Notes: a model not told the origin generated them from the letters alone. Shown: positions 1 to 6,574, numbered from the stretch's first letter. The stretch: DNA of 13,528 bases from JANRKG01 sp033763635 (GCA_033763635.1 JANRKG010000006.1:1-13528); one strand, 5' to 3'. A program made the numbers and translations.

Positions 1-10
1 GATTCGGTTA

Positions 11-1630
11 GTGGGGGATTTAGTGCCTCGCCGTGAAATGACCCGTCTGCTGGTGCATATCGAACAACTGCAACGCCAAAATCACTCTGCTGAACAGGCG
101 ATCGTTCCCGTTCGTACTGCCATGACCATCCTCAAACGCCAGTTAGATGATGTGGTGAATCGGCTCAATGCGAATGGGGTGTTAGCAGAAGGGGGGATGG
201 TCGAGACTCCAGATCTGCGATCGATCACGGACTTCAAAAACAAGCTTATTGCTCTGGAAAATCGCCTGGATCGCTTAAGCAGTCGGCAGGATGATTCCCT
301 TCAGCAGTTACTCGATACCAGTGCGCTTCAGATGCAGATGGAAACCCTGGAAAGTCGGCTGCAAGCGGCAGAAGCTCAGATGAATTCGGTACGCCGCCAG
401 GTGGATGAGGGCTTGCCTTCGATGAATGGGTCCTCTGGAGCGCCCCGGTATGATCTGGTTTTTGCCCTGAAGGAGTTCCATGCGAGCGGGACGAGTGGGG
501 AAAAAGGCAGTCGATCGATTTTAATGGAGGCGTTACAGCAGACTCAAAAACATCTGGTTGTGGTGTTGCCCTGGCTGGATGAAGCAACGTTCGATCGCAC
601 CTTAATTCAGCAGATGCAGGGTTTTTTGGACCGCAAGGGGACGATCGAGATGGGATTGGGTCATTTGGGTAATACCCATCGCAGTCGGCAAGCCCGCTGC
701 TTAGAGCAACCGGATTTGATGCCCCCTGCCAGAACGTTTCTACTAGAAGCCCTCCATCAACTGACTCAACTTAAGCGACGGTATCCGAAGCAATTCAAGT
801 TCAAAATTCTGGGCACGGATGAGAATTTTTTGATCTGTGATCAGGTGTTGGCAATTTTGGGGATGCAAAATATTGCCACCGCCAGTCCCCTCTTCCCGGA
901 TGTGGAGGTGGGTCTGCGGACGAGGGATCAACGGGTCGTTCAGAGCCTTTGGGAGCGGTTTCAAAATCCGACGATCGATCCACAGGATGTGCTGGCTTAC
1001 TTCAATCGGGCTGTCACTCGTTATGAGCTAGGGGACAAGCCGGGGGCGGTGGATGACTACAATCAGGTTTTGCAGGTGAACCCCGATGATGATATTGCCT
1101 ACAATAACCGGGGGGTGGCTCACTATGAGTTGGGTCAGAAGGATTCGGCCCTGGCGGATTTTGCCCAGGCACTTCAGATTAACCCGATGAATGCAGTTGC
1201 CCACGCAAATCGAGGCTTTACAGCAGCCGAATTAGGGGACCGTGAGGGGGCACTGGAGGATTACAGCCGTGCGATTCAAATTAATCCTGAGTTTGTGACG
1301 GCCTATCTCTATCGAGGGGTGGTTCATACGCGCCTGGGGGATAAGCAGGGGGCGATCACAGACTATACCCAGGCGATCGGGCTAAAGCCTGATCTGGCAA
1401 TGGCTTACTTCTATCGGGGGTTGGCCCATACCAAGCTCAATGACATGCAAGCGGCGATCGAAGATTTGCTCCAGGCGGCCCAGTTCTTTAGGGATCAGGG
1501 CTTACAGGGTCACTATCAAAAAGTGCTGGATACGGTCATGCTGATCTTTGAAAAAGGGGGGGGAACGCTGCCCCTGGAGACCCTTAACCATCCCTTGCTT
1601 CAGCAACATCGGGTGTCTTCTGCCAAGTGA
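11..1630 (+). CDS. Coiled-coil, PLD-like and TPR repeat protein (5' end may be outside window)
   Basis: This protein has three parts. Residues about 10-135 are rich in heptad-like L/Q/R/E patterns and are probably coiled coil. Residues about 147-318 resemble a phospholipase D-like module: a hydrophobic strand LVVVLPWLD (182-190), then a block with DENFLICD (270-277), AILG and EVGLRTRD (299-306). Residues about 328-497 form five TPR units of 34 residues, each with the A-x-x-x-R/N-G, LGD and A-I/L-x-D-Y/F pattern. TPRs usually mediate protein-protein contacts, so a scaffold role is likely; no enzyme activity is supported. The canonical HxKxxxxD of PLD enzymes reads DENFLICD here, so His and Lys are both replaced. 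The GTG at 11 is used as start, but the frame is open to the window edge; GTG 23 (after a GGGGGA stretch) and ATG 38 are alternatives. The 3' end overlaps the convergent downstream gene by 47 bp. Confidence 0.88.
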   Translation: MGDLVPRREMTRLLVHIEQLQRQNHSAEQAIVPVRTAMTILKRQLDDVVNRLNANGVLAEGGMVETPDLRSITDFKNKLIALENRLDRLSSRQDDSLQQLLDTSALQMQMETLESRLQAAEAQMNSVRRQVDEGLPSMNGSSGAPRYDLVFALKEFHASGTSGEKGSRSILMEALQQTQKHLVVVLPWLDEATFDRTLIQQMQGFLDRKGTIEMGLGHLGNTHRSRQARCLEQPDLMPPARTFLLEALHQLTQLKRRYPKQFKFKILGTDENFLICDQVLAILGMQNIATASPLFPDVEVGLRTRDQRVVQSLWERFQNPTIDPQDVLAYFNRAVTRYELGDKPGAVDDYNQVLQVNPDDDIAYNNRGVAHYELGQKDSALADFAQALQINPMNAVAHANRGFTAAELGDREGALEDYSRAIQINPEFVTAYLYRGVVHTRLGDKQGAITDYTQAIGLKPDLAMAYFYRGLAHTKLNDMQAAIEDLLQAAQFFRDQGLQGHYQKVLDTVMLIFEKGGGTLPLETLNHPLLQQHRVSSAK

Positions 1631-2300
1631 TGCGCTCACAGAAATAACCCTGCCCTTCCCAATCTTGCAACCGAACCTCAGACAGGGGGAGGAGGTTGGA
1701 ACAGTGGGGAAGGTAGATCTGGCTAAGAAAGGCCCAACCCACGCTCCGAACGAGATCGAGTCCCGTCTTCAAAAAGGATTCCTGATTGGCGGGAATGCCT
1801 CGCTCCTGGGCGATCGTCAGGTCAACCCAGATGCCCTGGGACCCTAGCATGATTCGGGCTAGCCACAGGGCACGGGGAAGATGGGTCTGGGAGGTAATCA
1901 ATGTGATTCGACGGACTTTCCACTGATGCAGGATGGCAGCACTGTAGGCAAAGTTTTCAAAAGTAGAGCGGGCGCATTTCTCCAACCAAACTTGGGATGC
2001 CGCAATGGGAGCGTTTTGAAAAATCCTAACCACACAGGGATCGGGTGATCCCCGTGAAATGAGAATTGGGATCTGGGGATACTGACGGGTTAACTCGGCA
2101 GCATAAATTTCTCGCCGAATACTGCCCCCCAGCACCAGTAGGGCTTCCGTTGGGTGGTTGCGGGCGACGACCAGACGACCCAGATTGACAAACAGGCGAA
2201 GGCTGGGAATGACGAGCAGGAGGCATAAACCAATGAGCAATAACCTGCAAAGGCGATTGCGTCGATGTCTGTTGGGAAATACCTGGAAGGATCTATTCAA
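1584..2300 (-). CDS. YdcF/SanA-like DUF218 family membrane protein
   Basis: The 238-residue product has a basic N-terminus, one hydrophobic segment (about 17-38) and a DUF218-type domain from about 52 onward. Visible family features are the strand and turn EALLVLGGSIRRE (52-64), ILISRGSP (79-86), the conserved acidic, Ser/Thr and ENx pattern LEKCARSTFENF (106-117), and ITLITSQTHLPRALW (132-146). Members such as E. coli SanA, ElyC and YdcF are linked to envelope integrity, but their chemistry is poorly defined; a cell-envelope role here is inference. No ATG serves: the ATG upstream on this strand is cut off by an in-frame TGA three codons before position 2300, so TTG at 2300 is the best available start, without a clear ribosome binding site. 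It is divergent from ctpB and convergent, with a 47-bp overlap, with the TPR gene. Confidence 0.82.
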   Translation of the reverse strand: MNRSFQVFPNRHRRNRLCRLLLIGLCLLLVIPSLRLFVNLGRLVVARNHPTEALLVLGGSIRREIYAAELTRQYPQIPILISRGSPDPCVVRIFQNAPIAASQVWLEKCARSTFENFAYSAAILHQWKVRRITLITSQTHLPRALWLARIMLGSQGIWVDLTIAQERGIPANQESFLKTGLDLVRSVGWAFLSQIYLPHCSNLLPLSEVRLQDWEGQGYFCERITWQKTPDVAEARDG

Positions 2301-2554
2301 GTCGATTCAATCTGTAAGAATCATGTAGAGAATTGGAAATCGTGAATCTGGATACGGGGAAGCCGTCTGATGTATGTTATCTTCCGAATAATTCCGTGCT
2401 CAACTCAATCCTTCTCATTAGACTCATAAAAAAACGATTTCTCTAAAAACTGTCACACTAATCCTGTTGCAAGACCCACAAGTCTGGGTATCTTTGAACC
2501 AGGAAAAACTTTAAGGATAAACGCTTCAACTTTTCGGAATATCAATCTCTAGCC
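2301..2554. other. AT-richer intergenic stretch upstream of ctpB, nothing firm
   Basis: This is the first part of the 406-bp gap between the divergent YdcF-like gene and ctpB. It is AT-richer than the flanking genes and should hold the promoter of the minus-strand gene. I see no convincing ORF, tRNA or known RNA. One short stem is possible around 2476-2491 (ACCCA, loop CAAGTC, TGGGT). No promoter boxes can be called with confidence. Confidence 0.4.
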
Positions 2555-2607
2555 CTGTAGCTATTCTTTCCATCGGCGAAGTCACCGATGAGTTTTCTGT
2601 AGCTATT
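2555..2607. repeat. 11-bp direct repeat flanking a small hairpin
   Basis: CTGTAGCTATT occurs at 2555-2565 and again, identically, at 2597-2607. Between the copies lies an inverted repeat, CATCGG (2571-2576) and CCGATG (2585-2590), with an 8-nt loop. This is about 100 bp upstream of the ctpB start. It could belong to a protein-binding site or a structured 5' leader; the function is unknown. Confidence 0.6.
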
Positions 2608-2612
2608 TGTAC
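2599..2612. promoter_or_regulatory. GTA-N8-TAC palindrome (NtcA-like site)
   Basis: Positions 2599-2612 match GTA, eight bases, TAC, the core consensus of the cyanobacterial nitrogen regulator NtcA. The site overlaps the second CTGTAGCTATT repeat and the first LexA-like box. The nearest TAN3T-type -10 (TAAGTT, 2642-2647) starts 30 bp beyond the site, further than the usual spacing of about 22 bp. A six-base consensus occurs by chance about once per 4 kb, so this is a weak call. Confidence 0.25.
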
Positions 2613-2649
2613 TTAAGTTCTTGTACTCAGGCTTTGGTACTTAAGTTCT
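2608..2649 (+). promoter_or_regulatory. Tandem LexA-like boxes upstream of ctpB
   Basis: The 13-mer GTACTTAAGTTCT is present twice, at 2609-2621 and 2637-2649. With the preceding base, 2636-2649 reads GGTACTTAAGTTCT. This fits every position of the cyanobacterial LexA-box consensus as I recall it, RGTACNNNDGTWCB. The copy at 2608-2621 differs only at the first position (T for R). The second copy ends 57 bp before the ctpB ATG, a suitable place for an operator. That LexA binds here is inference; any other regulator reading the ACTTAAGT palindrome would fit the repeat equally well. Confidence 0.45.
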
Positions 2650-2706
2650 AGTTTTTGCTCCCCCTTATCCCTGGCTGATCTGTCAACCCTCGCATCCCAA
2701 TCCAAG

Positions 2707-4014
2707 ATGAATCTTCTGCCCAAACATTCCTATCTCATCCATGCCGCTTGTCTAACTGGGGCGATCGCCCTGACTGCTAGTGTTGGAGTTCTCGGTTCTG
2801 GCTTGAATTTGAAGGCTTATGCTGAGCTACAAGATAGTCCTAAAACCATCGTGGACGAAGCATGGCAAATTGTGAACCGCGAGTATGTGGACGGGACGTT
2901 TAATAAACAGAACTGGCTCGCAGTTCGGCAAAGCTTGCTGAGTCGCAACTATACCTCACGGGAACAGGCTTATGTCGCAATTCGGGAAGCCCTGGAGCGT
3001 TTGGAAGATCCCTACACGCGGTTCATGGACCCGAAGCAGTTCCAAGTCCTGACGAGCCAGACTTCTGGAGAGTTGTCTGGCATTGGAGTCAGACTGGAGG
3101 TGGATGAGCAAACCAAAACGCTGACGGTTGTAGAGCCGATCGAGAATTCTCCCGCGATTCGGGCAGGGCTACGCACGGGGGATCGCATCCTGGAGATCGA
3201 CGGCAAATCTACGAAGGGCATGAGCGTTGATGAGGCATCCAATCTCATTCGTGGGGAAGTGGGGACGAAAATTACCCTGAGAATTGTGCGGGATGGCTCT
3301 GGGGATATGAGTGTGCCTCTGACCCGTGCCCGGATTGAGTTACCCACCGTGCGTTACTCCATGAAGCAGGAAGGCGCTCTGAAGGTTGGCTACATCCGCC
3401 TGAGTGAGTTCAGTAGCCATGCTGGGGATCAAATGCGGAAGGCGATTCAGGAGTTGACCAATCAACAGGCTGATGCCTTTGTGTTGGACTTGCGAGGAAA
3501 CCCCGGTGGGCTGTTACAGGCCAGTATCGAAATCTCCCGCATGTGGATGGACAATGGGGCGATCGTGCGAACCGTCGATCGCGAGGGGCATGATGAGGAA
3601 GCCACTGCAAACCAAAGTGCCCTGACCAAGTTACCCCTTGTGGTGTTAGTCGATAACAACTCTGCAAGTTCCAGCGAGATTCTGACGGGTGCCCTGAAGG
3701 ATAATGGTCGCGCTGTGGTGGTTGGTAGTCAGACCTTTGGGAAAGCCCTCGTGCAATCGGTGCATGCCTTGTCGGATGGGTCGGGTTTAGCGGTGACGAT
3801 CGCCCACTACTACACTCCCAAAGGCACTGACATCAGCCAGAAAGGGATTACCCCGGATGTAAAGGTTGATTTGACGGAAGCTCAGATGCAATATCTGGCA
3901 ACCAATCCCAAACTGGTTGCGACTCCTGAAGATCCACAATACACACGGGCCGTCAATGTCTTACAAAAGATGGCGTTGAATAAGCCTCCTTTTAACCAGT
4001 CAGCACGACCCTAG
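2707..4014 (+). CDS. ctpB: Carboxyl-terminal processing protease (S41 family), CtpB-like
   Basis: A 435-residue serine protease of peptidase family S41A, probably exported to the thylakoid lumen or periplasm. The N-terminus has a basic start and a hydrophobic segment (about 10-34) ending in AYA, a signal peptide-like arrangement. The N-terminal helical part (about 44-118) has the family pattern DGTFN...DPYTRFMDP. A PDZ domain spans about 121-207. The protease core holds GYIRL (228-232), LDLRGNPGGLL (260-270), NNSASSSEI (317-325) and QTFGKALVQS (342-351). The Ser-Lys dyad is most likely S321 and K346, 25 residues apart as in D1 protease and Prc. Cyanobacteria carry CtpA (D1 C-terminal processing), CtpB and CtpC; the AHYYTPKGTDI and TFGKALVQSVHALSDGSG blocks look most like CtpB, from memory. 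Expression may be controlled by the repeat-rich upstream region, and a hairpin terminator follows. Confidence 0.93.
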   Translation: MNLLPKHSYLIHAACLTGAIALTASVGVLGSGLNLKAYAELQDSPKTIVDEAWQIVNREYVDGTFNKQNWLAVRQSLLSRNYTSREQAYVAIREALERLEDPYTRFMDPKQFQVLTSQTSGELSGIGVRLEVDEQTKTLTVVEPIENSPAIRAGLRTGDRILEIDGKSTKGMSVDEASNLIRGEVGTKITLRIVRDGSGDMSVPLTRARIELPTVRYSMKQEGALKVGYIRLSEFSSHAGDQMRKAIQELTNQQADAFVLDLRGNPGGLLQASIEISRMWMDNGAIVRTVDREGHDEEATANQSALTKLPLVVLVDNNSASSSEILTGALKDNGRAVVVGSQTFGKALVQSVHALSDGSGLAVTIAHYYTPKGTDISQKGITPDVKVDLTEAQMQYLATNPKLVATPEDPQYTRAVNVLQKMALNKPPFNQSARP

Positions 4015-4049
4015 TTCACCTCACCATTGCACTGTAACCGTTCATTTTT

Positions 4050-4087
4050 CTAGTAGAGACGTTCCTTTGGAGCGTCTCTCTAGTTTT
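4050..4087 (+). terminator. Hairpin terminator after ctpB
   Basis: An inverted repeat at 4050-4083 pairs CTAG-T-AGAGACGTTCC with GGAGCGTCTCT-CTAG around a TTT loop; the one non-Watson-Crick position is a possible G-U wobble. TTTT follows at 4084-4087. It begins 35 bp after the ctpB stop, so rho-independent termination is likely. The AGAGACG/CGTCTCT arms also resemble a short palindrome repeated between cyanobacterial genes. Confidence 0.6.
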
Positions 4088-4207
4088 AAACTGCCTGTTA
4101 TAGCAGTCGAAAAGAAACCTACAGCGGTTCTCGTGTGGACAAACCACAAATCTCTGAGCTATAAGTCAGGTTGCCAGATTGCGACAACCGTTTCATCAGC
4201 ATTTCCC

Positions 4208-4377
4208 TTCTGCCCTCTGGATGCATCCCACTTTTGCAAAGTCGCCCCCCTCATCCCCCAACCCCTTCTCCCTGAGGGAGAAGGAGAGCCGAATTTCAAC
4301 GTCCCTCTCCCAAAGGAAGAGGGATTTAGGGTGAGGGTTACACAACTGGGATGCACCCCTGTCCTCTGCCCTCTGCC
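4208..4377. repeat. CTCTGCC heptanucleotide tract split by a palindromic element
   Basis: TTCTGCC then CTCTG lies at 4208-4219, and two exact CTCTGCC units lie at 4364-4377, ending three bases before the moaB stop codon. The same heptad, in the opposite orientation, occurs three times at 6494-6514. Such short tandemly repeated heptanucleotides are well known in filamentous cyanobacteria. The tract is interrupted by the palindromic element at 4219-4359. Confidence 0.65.
4219..4359. repeat. MITE-like palindromic intergenic repeat
   Basis: About 140 bp with imperfect terminal inverted repeats: 4219-4238 (GGATGCATCCCACTTTTGCA) and 4339-4359, whose reverse complement starts GGGGTGCATCCCAGTTGTG. 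Inside are CCCTCATCC (from 4248) facing GGGTGAGGG (4329-4337), a perfect 9-bp stem CCTTCTCCC/GGGAGAAGG with a TGA loop (4264-4284), and a second stem CCCTCT/AGAGGG (4303-4323). The composition is far more C- and G-skewed than the nearby genes. The C-rich core resembles repeats I associate with many cyanobacterial intergenic regions. It has no ORF of its own and sits between the convergent ctpB and moaB, where it could also end transcripts. Mobility is inferred from the terminal repeats only. Confidence 0.6.
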
Positions 4378-4380
4378 TTA

Positions 4381-4902
4381 TCAAAGGCTTGAGCCTTTCA
4401 GTTGCCGACTCAGATGAATGAGTTCGGGCAGAATTAACTTTTCCATTGCGAGACGAACGGCATTGCTAGAACCCGGCATGGAGAACACTAACTTCCCCCG
4501 ATAAACTCCTGCAACTGCACGGGAAGCCATCGCCCGCGATCCAATTTCCGGATAACTCAACATTCGGAACAGTTCTCCGAACCCAGACAATTCCTTTTCT
4601 AATAGGGCTTCGATCGCCTCATAAGTCGTATCGCGGGGTGCGATCCCGGTGCCGCCGTTACATAAAATTACGTCTATCTCGGCTTGGTCTGCCCATTCCG
4701 TTAAACAGCCTCGAATCAGGGTTGGTTCATCTTTCAGCACTTGATAGGCGATGATTGGGTGCCCTGCCCCTGTCAGTAACTCCTGAATCAATTGCCCACT
4801 GCGATCGGTTTCGGGCGAGCGGGTGTCGCTGGCGGTCAAGATGGCGCACCCGACAGGTTGGGATGGGGGATCGGGGTGGGGAGAATGGGCAGGGTGGCTC
4901 AT
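4381..4902 (-). CDS. moaB: Molybdenum cofactor biosynthesis protein, MoaB/Mog family
   Basis: A 173-residue cytosolic protein of the MoaB/MogA family, which binds molybdopterin and in MogA-type enzymes adenylylates it before molybdenum insertion. Visible motifs are ILTASDTRS (21-29), the nucleotide/pterin loop CNGGTGIAPRDTTYEAI (81-97), MLSYPEIGSRAMASRAVAG (114-132) and FSMPGSSNAVRLAMEKLILPE (140-160). The length is typical. Residues 1-16 are a Pro/His-rich extension before the conserved core. No clear ribosome binding site precedes the ATG at 4902. It follows psb28 on the same strand 76 bp away, with a perfect hairpin in the gap, so co-transcription is uncertain. MoaB versus Mog cannot be settled by eye. 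Confidence 0.92.
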   Translation of the reverse strand: MSHPAHSPHPDPPSQPVGCAILTASDTRSPETDRSGQLIQELLTGAGHPIIAYQVLKDEPTLIRGCLTEWADQAEIDVILCNGGTGIAPRDTTYEAIEALLEKELSGFGELFRMLSYPEIGSRAMASRAVAGVYRGKLVFSMPGSSNAVRLAMEKLILPELIHLSRQLKGSSL

Positions 4903-4940
4903 CGATGATAGATGGCGGAATGAAGCAGGAACTTGAGGGG

Positions 4941-4962
4941 GAGACGCGAACTATCGCGTCTC
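4941..4962 (-). terminator. Perfect hairpin between psb28 and moaB
   Basis: GAGACGCGA (4941-4949) pairs perfectly with TCGCGTCTC (4954-4962) around a 4-nt loop. It begins 17 bp past the psb28 stop codon in the direction of transcription. There is no good T run after it on the minus strand, so it may be an attenuator, a processing site or a member of a repeat family rather than a strong terminator. Its GAGACG outer arm is shared with the hairpin after ctpB. Confidence 0.5.
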
Positions 4963-4978
4963 TACATTGTGGCTGCGA

Positions 4979-5314
4979 TTACCCTTTGGTGAATCCTAAC
5001 CCGTTTTCTCCGGCGTACCGTTCCATGAACCGCATGAACCGATCCCACGCTTCTGGGGACTTCATGGCATAGAATGCTTCAAGGGCAGCGGGCTGACCAT
5101 TGATAAACTTGGCCTTAACTTCCCGTGTTACCAGTTCTCCTTCTTCGTCAATGAGGTACATCCCGGTAATATCTTCTGTGCTTCCCTGACTGAGGGCTTT
5201 AGGATTTTCAAAATAAAAAGTTGCGGTTCCGTTCGAGCCATCCTTAGAACGAGTTAACCGCACATCGGGAACAACATCTTCTGTAATGCCTCTAGAAAAT
5301 TGGATTTCTGCCAT
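4979..5314 (-). CDS. psb28: Photosystem II assembly protein Psb28
   Basis: The 111-residue product matches Psb28 over its whole length: MAEIQFSRGI at the start, DVRLTRSKDGSNGTATFYFENP (17-38), the ITGMYLIDEEGEL block and the helical end SPEAWDRFMRFMERYAGENGLGF. Psb28 is a small cytoplasmic-side protein that binds photosystem II assembly intermediates (such as the RC47 complex) and is absent from the mature complex; it also affects chlorophyll-protein synthesis. It has no signal peptide or membrane segment, as expected. The ATG at 5314 has no clear Shine-Dalgarno sequence. The 228-bp gap to the divergent PP2C-like gene must hold its promoter, but I cannot place boxes reliably. A hairpin and moaB follow. 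Confidence 0.96.
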   Translation of the reverse strand: MAEIQFSRGITEDVVPDVRLTRSKDGSNGTATFYFENPKALSQGSTEDITGMYLIDEEGELVTREVKAKFINGQPAALEAFYAMKSPEAWDRFMRFMERYAGENGLGFTKG

Positions 5315-5542
5315 AAGTATTAACGAACCTGAACGAATTGTTTAATATTCTTAATCATCTCACTATCTGGAAATCGCAGCAAATAGAAGGGATCTGTCCC
5401 GTGTTTGCCTGTTTCGATGGATCTGCATGACGAAATGATGGCGACGCTTGAGGAACTTCCCTTCGGCTTTTCCTGATTCAGAGGGTCCGCCTGGTAAGAG
5501 AGGAGAGGAAAGCATCCTGGAAGGAACCATCAGAAGGATTGC

Positions 5543-6430
5543 ATGATCTACAGGTTGTCAGGATTGACAGGGCACGATCGCACGATCATTCAGGAACTTC
5601 AGGGAACCAGATCCTGGAAAGCTCTGGTGCGATCGGCAAAGGGAACAACGACTCGGCAGACCCCTCTGCATTGTTATGATGCGGGTCAATATCGAGTGTT
5701 CGATGCAATCATCGTAGGGGCAATCGCAAGTGGTTTGGAAACAGCACCCTATGGGGATCTGGGCAGCAAACTGGCGGTTGAGATGATCGTGGATGAACTC
5801 CTGATCCAGGTGCGCTCGGAGGGTGGGCAATGGCACAAACCCGTACTACCTCGTGTCTTGAAGTCGGAAAGAGCCGCAACCCATCTCTTCACTCCCCTGG
5901 TCAAACAGGTGCGCGAGGGACTGCAAATTCAAGCAGGCAGCAACGAATATGATGTGAACCACCTGGCCTGTACCTTGATGGCCTTTGTTGCCACGCCCTT
6001 TTGGATGGCAGCGCTTCACATTGGGGGAGGGTTGCTGGTGGTGCGATCGGTGGAGGGCAGCTATCAAGTCCTGTTTCCTGACTCGGAAGTGCAGACGATC
6101 GATCGCCTTCCCCTCACTCATCCCCAAGCTCTATCGACCCTCCAAGTCTGTGTCTATCCCCAACCCCTCTCCTTTCTTTGTGCTGCGACCCCTCCCTTGA
6201 TTCCTGTTGCCCTGCAATCGCCCGATCGCACTCCTTTCTCTCCTTTTTTCCAACCCCTGGAAGATTACATCCGCGACACCCCCGTCCCTGAAGAAGACGC
6301 AAGTTACCTCGTAGAATTTCTCAACTCCGAATCGCTGCAAAGTCGGGTATCGACGGATAGGACTATCCTTTTGGGTTGCTATCAAACTCTGCGAGAGAAG
6401 AGACCTGAGGAAAACGAGGCAGTTCACTGA
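5543..6430 (+). CDS. Degenerate PP2C-like (PPM family) protein, probable pseudophosphatase
   Basis: The 295-residue protein follows the outline of the cyanobacterial PP2C_2-type phosphatase domain: W25...SAKG (31-34), P41...C44-Y-D46-A (usual form PCQDA), VFDAIIVGAIASG...GDLGSKLAVEMIVDEL (52-86, usual form VADGAGSA...LGxxLAVE), LACTLMAFVATPFWMAALHIGGGLLVVRS (141-169, usual form with IGDG), FLCAATPPLIPVAL (211-224, usual form with SDG/TDG), FFQPLEDYI and TDRTILLG (271-278). PP2C enzymes hold two metal ions through aspartates in the DG, GDG, SDG and DD/DR motifs. Here the first three have become GA, GGG and TPP; D46 and D272 remain. The domain call rests on pattern, spacing and hydrophobic blocks, so it is good but not certain. 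Catalytic loss, and a regulatory or binding role, are inference. ATG 5543 follows AGAAGGATTGC, a reasonable ribosome binding site. Confidence 0.78.
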   Translation: MIYRLSGLTGHDRTIIQELQGTRSWKALVRSAKGTTTRQTPLHCYDAGQYRVFDAIIVGAIASGLETAPYGDLGSKLAVEMIVDELLIQVRSEGGQWHKPVLPRVLKSERAATHLFTPLVKQVREGLQIQAGSNEYDVNHLACTLMAFVATPFWMAALHIGGGLLVVRSVEGSYQVLFPDSEVQTIDRLPLTHPQALSTLQVCVYPQPLSFLCAATPPLIPVALQSPDRTPFSPFFQPLEDYIRDTPVPEEDASYLVEFLNSESLQSRVSTDRTILLGCYQTLREKRPEENEAVH

Positions 6431-6493
6431 AGCTGGGAGCATGTGCCACTTGGGTAGACTGAAGCTATGATGAGGCAGGATATTGCAAGAAAA

Positions 6494-6514
6494 GGCAGAG
6501 GGCAGAGGGCAGAG
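6494..6514. repeat. Three tandem GGCAGAG heptanucleotides
   Basis: GGCAGAG occurs at 6494-6500, 6501-6507 and 6508-6514, followed by GGGG. It is the reverse complement of the CTCTGCC units at 4364-4377. This short-repeat tract lies in the 193-bp gap between the PP2C-like gene and the next operon. Confidence 0.75.
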
Positions 6515-6574
6515 GGGGAATGTTTGCGGAAGGGAGGTTTTAACCTGTTCGCCTGTTCTAATTTAAACGGGGAC

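Noticed and set aside
1548..1847. Plus-strand open frame of 99 codons after the TPR protein
   Set aside because: It lies in another frame over the TPR gene end and antisense to the YdcF-like gene, whose domain motifs are clear.
4067..4417. Open reading frame (116 codons) between ctpB and moaB
   Set aside because: It crosses the terminator, the palindromic repeat and the heptanucleotide tract and runs into moaB antisense; its composition reflects the repeats rather than a protein.
5417..5476. Possible 19-residue ORF between psb28 and the PP2C-like gene
   Set aside because: It has no ribosome binding site and no recognisable features; an ORF this short is expected by chance.
6426..6466. 9-bp direct repeat ACTGAAGCT (6426 and 6458)
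   Set aside because: It is short and has no inverted-repeat partner or mobile gene, so a target-site duplication or attachment site cannot be supported.
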